64,000 nt of DNA from Caulobacter henricii (lineage in GTDB: Bacteria; Pseudomonadota; Alphaproteobacteria; Caulobacterales; Caulobacteraceae): contig NZ_CP013002.1 of NCBI RefSeq assembly GCF_001414055.1, forward strand, positions 2,666,001-2,730,000, in the 5' to 3' direction. The translations under genes were made by a program, and so were the position numbers. Numbering within the stretch: the first letter of the stretch is position 1; every line of letters starts with the position of its first letter. The notes below the pieces were generated by a model. It was not told the DNA's origin. It was given only the letters and a program-made list of their open reading frames with translations, and searched no databases. Shown piece by piece: positions 59,467 through 64,000 of this stretch.

Positions 59467-59619
59467 CCAATCTCCCGAGCGGCGAAGGCCAGGCTCGTCT
59501 GGTCGGGAGCATGGGATCAAAGGGTTTAAATTCGGTCCACCGGCGAGTTTGACCTGGCCGGTTGGTCATGCGGTCGAAACCACTGGCGCGAGACAAGTCC
59601 GCACTGGAAACATGGACCC

Positions 59620-60222
59620 ATGATTCTCGAAGGAAAAACTGAGCCCCAGAAGAAGCGGCGCCCCCATATCGGTGCCCGCATCAAGTCGCGGCGCAAGGCC
59701 CTGGGCCTGACCCTGCAGGAACTGGCCGAAAGGTCGGGCCTGTCCAAACCCTTCCTTTCCCAGGCCGAGCGGGACCTGACGACACCGTCCCTGATGTCGA
59801 TGCTGGCCCTGGCCAAGGGACTGCAGGTCGAGGTCTCCTATTTCATGGAGATCCCCCAGGCTCAGGACATGGTTCGCCGGGCCGACAATCCAGCCCAGAT
59901 CGCCGTGGCTTCGCCGGTCACCTATTACGACCTGTCATCGGCCCTGCCGGACCGCAAGCTGGACGCCGTCCTGATGCGCATTCCGCCCGGCCACTGCTTT
60001 CCCGTCGATACCCGCAATGGCGAGCACTTCCGCTATGTGCTCCAGGGCGAACTTCATGCCCGGGCCGGCGACATCCAGACCGTGCTCAAGGCCGGCGACA
60101 GCATGCACTTTGATGCGCGGGCCCCGCACACGGTCGAGAACCGCTCCGACCAGGAGGCGCTGTTGCTCTATGTCGGAACGCCCAGCGTGCTGCAGCGCGG
60201 CGCGCCTTCAGATCCCGCCTAG
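59620..60222 (+). CDS. XRE-family transcriptional regulator with cupin domain
   Basis: 200 residues. An N-terminal Cro-type helix-turn-helix (about 17-75; IKSRRKALGLTLQELAERSG and LSKPFLSQAERDLTTPSL) is joined to a C-terminal cupin (about 115-190; GEHFRYVLQGELHARAG, DSMHFDARAPHTVEN). Such HTH-cupin proteins sense a small molecule, often an amine or metabolite, and repress a catabolic or uptake gene. It is divergent from the pentapeptide gene across 153 bases and convergent with the zinc protease gene (stops overlap). Its target is not obvious here. Confidence 0.9.
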   Translation: MILEGKTEPQKKRRPHIGARIKSRRKALGLTLQELAERSGLSKPFLSQAERDLTTPSLMSMLALAKGLQVEVSYFMEIPQAQDMVRRADNPAQIAVASPVTYYDLSSALPDRKLDAVLMRIPPGHCFPVDTRNGEHFRYVLQGELHARAGDIQTVLKAGDSMHFDARAPHTVENRSDQEALLLYVGTPSVLQRGAPSDPA

Positions 60223-62675
60223 TTCATCCCGGGGTCAAGGTCACCGATCGGCATGCCGGGCGGAGTCTCGGGCTTAAGGCGTGCCTCGCCCAGAACCTTC
60301 GTCATCTCATCGGCGTTGCGGATCAGCCCGGCCAAACGCAGGTTCAGGGCGCGGTCAGACCCATCCGCCCCGGGCGCAGCCTTCAGGCGGGTCGCCAGGT
60401 CTGCCAGCTTCAGGTCAATCTCTGCGGCAGCCTGGGGCGAGCGCTTCACGTCCCGGGCCGCAGCGGCCAGGTTCAGCACAGTGCGCCAGCGCACGCGCCT
60501 GGCAATCTCGGCCTGGCGACCGGACGCCGGCGCAAAAACCGTGGCCAGCAGGGTGTCGACCACTTCTCCGACACCGGGCTGGTTCGGGTCGCGGCGATGC
60601 TGATCGACCAGCCGGGCGAGACGGTCCGGCGCCAGTAGCGGGTCCAGAGCCAGGCCTGCGGCGACATCGGCAGCCACCAGAGGATCGAACACCGGCCCGC
60701 CCATGCCGGCGAAAACTTCGATGACGTGCTGGCGATCCGTTTCGCCCGACTGACCGCCGGACAGAAGCGGGATCAGGGCTTCCGGCGTATCGAGCTCGGC
60801 CGGAGCCAGGGTCGCCATCAGGGCCGCCAGGGCGGCGCGCTGCCGATCGGCGGCCACCAGGGGCGCGACCTGACCGGCATCGCCCTTGACGGCATAGCTG
60901 TACTCAATGCCTGCCACCTGCTTGACCGTCGCCTCGACCTGGTAGCGATGCAGCAGATAAATCGGCACATATTTGCGCTTGAGGGTTTCGACTGTTTCGC
61001 CGGGCTTCAGGGCGTTGAGGCCGAACTGGTCGAGGGCGACGCGCCGCACGCCGATCATGCGGCGAAGCTCCGCGACCGAGTCTGCGCCGTCATCCCAAAG
61101 CGCGCCCCAGGGCTGACCTGAATTGGGCCCCCGCGCATCGCTGTCAGTGATGTACCGCAGGGTGTTGGCGGCGGCCTTGGCGGCCAGGGTCGTCTTGGGT
61201 GCCTCGCCATAAAGCCAGTCGACCGTGAACCGGTCCCAGGCCCCGATGCCCACACCATAGGCGTCGGACAGGTCGATCTTGCCCTCGGTCACCTTCACTC
61301 GCGGCGCCGGGTAGTCCATGACCGACGCGCGGTCCTGGGTCGAGGCGGCGAAATTGTGAGCAAAGCCCAGCGAGTGGCCGACCTCATGGGCGGACAATTG
61401 GCGTAGCCGCGCCAAAGAGACCAGGATCGGATCGTTGGGGCCGCCCTTGCCGATCTGGTCGGCCCCCACCAGCCCCTCAAAGATCAGCATGTCCTGGCGC
61501 ACGCGCAGCGCGCCCAGGATCACCGAACCCTTGAGGATTTCCCCTGTGCGGGGGTCAGAGACCGACTGTCCCATGGACCAGCCGCGGGTCGCGCGATCGA
61601 CCCAGTTGATGACGTTGTAGCGCACGTCCAGTGGATCGACGCCCTCGGGCAGGACCTCGACGCGGTAGGCATCCTTGAAGCCCGCCGCCTCGAAGGCCTT
61701 GGCCCACCAGGCCGCGCCCTCGACCAGGGCCGAGCGGATCGGCTCCGGGGCAGCGCGATCGACATAGAAGACGATCGGCTTCTTGACGGTCGAGACCGCC
61801 GCCGTCGGATCGGTCTTCTCCAGCCGGAACCGGCGCGCCCACCGACCGACAATGTCGTCGCCGAGCGGCACGGCATAGTCCAGTCCGACCACGCCCCAGG
61901 TCCCGGTCCGAGGATCAAAGGCGCGCGGCACGAAACCCGGCTCGGGGAGCTTCACCAGCGAATGACGAACGGTCAGGGTGATCAGCTTGGGATCGGGGGC
62001 GATGTTGCGGGTTTCCGGCCCGGGCGTGTCAGAGGCGAAGGTCTGACGGGCTTCGAGCTCGATGTTCTCCGGGAAGACCCTGACCGCCGCCGGATCCGCA
62101 ACGGACAGGTCGGAGACCAGTCTGAACCCTGGCTCACCGGCCTGTTTCAGGGCATCCACCGCGCCGATCACGTCACGGGTCAGGAAACTGGAGATATCGA
62201 CCAGGATCCGTCCGTCCGGCGTCTCTGAGGCCACCTCCCCGGCCCAGACGGTCGAGACCGCGAAGGACTCGCGCGCTGCGATCTGTTCGGCGGCGGGCGC
62301 ACCGACCGCGGTGAACTTGGGGTTCTCATACTCGGCGATGACCTTCTTGCCGATCCGGCGGAAGACCAAAACCTGGGTGTCGCCGAGGGCGGCGCGATCT
62401 AGACCGACCGGCGCCGAGCCCAGGCCTGTGCGCAGGGACGCGACATAGAGGAAGCGGCCGCTGACCCCGTCGGAATCCGGCTTGGGCAGGGACAGCAGGA
62501 TCCGCCCCTTGGCCTTGTCGATGTGAACCGGCAGCAGGCCGTCCAGACGCGTGGTCCCGGACAGGGAAGCATCGGCGACAGGCGGCTTGTCTTTCGCCGC
62601 AGCCAGAACCGGCGACGCCGCCGTGAAAACCAGGGCCGCTGCCAGGGCGGCGCGGCTGACGGATCCGAACTTCAT
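60219..62675 (-). CDS. DUF5117/DUF4953 zinc-dependent metalloprotease, exported
   Basis: 818 residues from the ATG at 62675; a TTG at 62693 is rejected. A signal peptide (RAALAAALVFTAASPVLA) starts the protein. The N-terminal third is the DUF5117 beta region (DGLLPVHIDKAKGRILLSLP). The catalytic motif HEVGHSLGFAHNFAAS (near 430) gives the metzincin-type HExxHxxGxxH, followed by the Met-turn-like ASVMDYPAPRV. The helical C-terminal third (about 550-800) is family-typical. Periplasmic proteolysis is inferred; substrates are unknown. Confidence 0.9.
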   Translation of the reverse strand: MKFGSVSRAALAAALVFTAASPVLAAAKDKPPVADASLSGTTRLDGLLPVHIDKAKGRILLSLPKPDSDGVSGRFLYVASLRTGLGSAPVGLDRAALGDTQVLVFRRIGKKVIAEYENPKFTAVGAPAAEQIAARESFAVSTVWAGEVASETPDGRILVDISSFLTRDVIGAVDALKQAGEPGFRLVSDLSVADPAAVRVFPENIELEARQTFASDTPGPETRNIAPDPKLITLTVRHSLVKLPEPGFVPRAFDPRTGTWGVVGLDYAVPLGDDIVGRWARRFRLEKTDPTAAVSTVKKPIVFYVDRAAPEPIRSALVEGAAWWAKAFEAAGFKDAYRVEVLPEGVDPLDVRYNVINWVDRATRGWSMGQSVSDPRTGEILKGSVILGALRVRQDMLIFEGLVGADQIGKGGPNDPILVSLARLRQLSAHEVGHSLGFAHNFAASTQDRASVMDYPAPRVKVTEGKIDLSDAYGVGIGAWDRFTVDWLYGEAPKTTLAAKAAANTLRYITDSDARGPNSGQPWGALWDDGADSVAELRRMIGVRRVALDQFGLNALKPGETVETLKRKYVPIYLLHRYQVEATVKQVAGIEYSYAVKGDAGQVAPLVAADRQRAALAALMATLAPAELDTPEALIPLLSGGQSGETDRQHVIEVFAGMGGPVFDPLVAADVAAGLALDPLLAPDRLARLVDQHRRDPNQPGVGEVVDTLLATVFAPASGRQAEIARRVRWRTVLNLAAAARDVKRSPQAAAEIDLKLADLATRLKAAPGADGSDRALNLRLAGLIRNADEMTKVLGEARLKPETPPGMPIGDLDPGMN

Positions 62676-62824
62676 GAAGGCCCCCAAGGTCAAACATCCG
62701 GCTTGGCGCGCGACTCTCGCCCCGGCTTACGGTTGGACAAATCCTTTCACCCGCGCGCGCCGCGCGCCAGTGGGGCCGACGAATTTCACCTCGGCCAGAA
62801 CCATCCTGTCCCGGCGGGACCTGG

Positions 62825-63358
62825 CTATTGCGTATCCGCGCGGCGGGCGCGCACCGCGCGCTGGCCGTCAATGTTCATGAAATAGCTGCCCATCGACGCT
62901 TTGCGGATCTCGGCCTTGGAGCCCTTTTTGGGGTTCTTGGACAGGATGGAGTCGTCGACCTGCTTCCACACTGCGCCATCGGCCAGCACGATGGTCCAGC
63001 GACCATCGGCGCCCTGGCGGGCGCTGACGACCTCGCCGATCACCCGGTCAACTTCCGTTTTCTCCTCGCTGCGGTCGAGGATGGACAGGGCCGAGAGTTC
63101 CAGACCAAAGGCCTGCCGACGGGCGGCCCGGGCCTGCTGCCGGTCGACGATGATCACCTCGCCGGTCTTTTCGGCCTTGTTGACCTGTCCGACCGCAGCA
63201 TCATAGCAGGCCAGCCTTTCGGTATCGGCGACGATCGAGCGGCAGTCGAACAGCGCCTTCAAGACCGCCGGCGTCGCGGCCTTCGAGGCATCAGCCGCAA
63301 CCGCCGGCATCGGCACCGCCAGGAGAACCAGCACGGCGAGCTTGGACCAGGTTTTCAT
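62825..63358 (-). CDS. Small exported protein of unknown function
   Basis: 177 residues from the ATG at 63358, giving a signal peptide (KLAVLVLLAVPMPAVAADA); codons back to 63418 are not needed. The mature N-terminus has LFDCRSIVADTERLACYDAA, a Cys-pair motif (Cys..Cys about 13 apart) found in various periplasmic proteins, followed by a charged middle and a C-terminal beta-like region (RWTIVLADGAVWKQVDDS, GSYFMNIDGQ). I cannot name the family. It lies upstream of the zinc protease on the same strand, 149 bases away. Confidence 0.75.
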   Translation of the reverse strand: MKTWSKLAVLVLLAVPMPAVAADASKAATPAVLKALFDCRSIVADTERLACYDAAVGQVNKAEKTGEVIIVDRQQARAARRQAFGLELSALSILDRSEEKTEVDRVIGEVVSARQGADGRWTIVLADGAVWKQVDDSILSKNPKKGSKAEIRKASMGSYFMNIDGQRAVRARRADTQ

Positions 63359-63427
63359 GCGACCCCACAATTTGAACCGATGCATAGGAAGCGCCCAGGG
63401 CGAACCGGGCAAGCGCATCTTTGGAAA

Positions 63428-64000
63428 TCAGGCCGACGGATTAGCGTCGCGCACCAGCCAGCCGGTCAGGGACAGGCGCTTGGTGGCGGCATAGGCCGCG
63501 ACCGGCGCGACCGAATGGGCGCGGGGCACGCGAAACAGCGTCAGAACATTGAAACCGGGCATGAAGCCGCGCTCGATCTGCCCCTCGACGTCATGGAACA
63601 GCAGCTGACCGCCCCAGTCCGGTCGCCAGTCGCGGGTGAAGCCCAAAGTAAAGGCCGCCAGGCGATCATCGCGCTTGTGACTGTCGTCATGCAGCGTGAG
63701 AAAGTCGCCCGGCCGATAGTTCGAGGCCTGGACGCGGACGCCATCGACCTGGTCGCTCCCGATCACCGCCTGGCCGAAATCCAGGAAGGTCCGGCTTTGC
63801 AGGAACGCCGTGGCCTGATGGATGGGCGCTGTCGGATCGCGGGCATATTCGTCCTGCAGGGCGTAGGACAGGTGGATGAACGAGAACCCCCGAGAAGCCC
63901 GCTTCAGGGCTCCCTGCAGGAACTGACGAACCTGGGCCTCGCCGAACTTCTGAATGACCTGCGGACTGATCACGAGGGTCTCGGAGGTTTCGTCCGGGGC
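63428..64000 (-). CDS. 2OG-Fe(II) oxygenase, prolyl-hydroxylase-like (5' truncated by window edge)
   Basis: 190 residues are visible; the frame is open to the last base and the N-terminus lies outside. The double-stranded beta-helix motifs are present: RPGDFLTLHDDSH (His and Asp iron ligands), LGFTRDWRPDWGGQLLFHD, RGFMPGFNVLTLFRVPRAHS (distal His) and the Arg/Thr region near the end (KRLSLTGWLVRD), typical of the prolyl 4-hydroxylase / PKHD-type group. It hydroxylates a protein or small-molecule proline or related residue using O2 and 2-oxoglutarate; the target is unknown. Confidence 0.85.
   Translation of the reverse strand, partial: APDETSETLVISPQVIQKFGEAQVRQFLQGALKRASRGFSFIHLSYALQDEYARDPTAPIHQATAFLQSRTFLDFGQAVIGSDQVDGVRVQASNYRPGDFLTLHDDSHKRDDRLAAFTLGFTRDWRPDWGGQLLFHDVEGQIERGFMPGFNVLTLFRVPRAHSVAPVAAYAATKRLSLTGWLVRDANPSA

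Noticed and set aside
58417-59529. A 370-codon open frame opposite the pentapeptide-repeat gene
   Set aside because: The repeat structure on the minus strand produces a regular-looking antisense frame; no ribosome site or known domain supports it.

Overview
High-GC alphaproteobacterial DNA. I infer the family Caulobacteraceae (Caulobacter, Phenylobacterium or Brevundimonas type). The reasons are the GC-rich codon use, many TonB-dependent receptors, a FecI/FecR regulator pair, a large chemosensory cluster with several methyl-accepting receptors, a BA14K protein, a DUF6481 protein beside a cold-shock gene, and many ATGA translational couplings. Nothing resembles a phage, plasmid, insertion sequence, CRISPR array, rRNA or tRNA. 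The window reads as ordinary chromosome with one frameshifted gene and one decayed kinase fragment.

Layout. 0-12.4 kb is mixed metabolism: a MarR regulator with an Acg-like nitroreductase, a GPH sugar symporter, a SOUL protein, a DUF885 peptidase-like protein, an ABC-F ATPase, a second nitroreductase, and a tightly packed DUF3604 - parvulin - HupE cassette. 12.4-12.9 kb holds a probable small RNA with a CUCCU loop. 12.9-28.3 kb is chemosensory: cheY-cheZ faces a globin-coupled receptor and cheA-cheW-cheY-cheB-cheR. Next come a multi-PAS hybrid kinase coupled to a receptor, a lone receiver protein and a third receptor. cheB carries a one-base frameshift just after its active-site serine motif.

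28.4-39.2 kb is centred on a four-gene operon: TonB receptor, YfcC-type permease, exported cyanophycinase, cytoplasmic isoaspartyl peptidase. The gene order and predicted locations fit uptake and breakdown of cyanophycin or similar isopeptide material, and this is my leading candidate system. It is followed by a kinase remnant, a PQQ sugar dehydrogenase lipoprotein and a gamma-glutamyltransferase. 39.3-44.3 kb holds an STN-domain TonB receptor with its FecR anti-sigma and ECF sigma factor. 44.5-46 kb holds a cold-shock protein with a long AT-rich leader and a DUF6481 protein.

46.3-50.7 kb is an envelope signalling operon: OmpR-type regulator, LysM-FecR protein, CHASE2 histidine kinase. 50.7-64 kb carries a lipoprotein, two small unknown genes, a two-propeller phytase, a serralysin-like RTX protease, a TauD-type dioxygenase, a CoA-transferase/hydrolase, a pentapeptide-repeat protein, an XRE-cupin regulator, a DUF5117 zinc protease, a small exported protein and a 2OG-Fe(II) oxygenase cut by the window edge.

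The common theme is a nutrient-scavenging, motile bacterium with sensing genes and import systems for peptides, phosphate and sugars. Functions are assigned from motifs read by eye; no database search was run.
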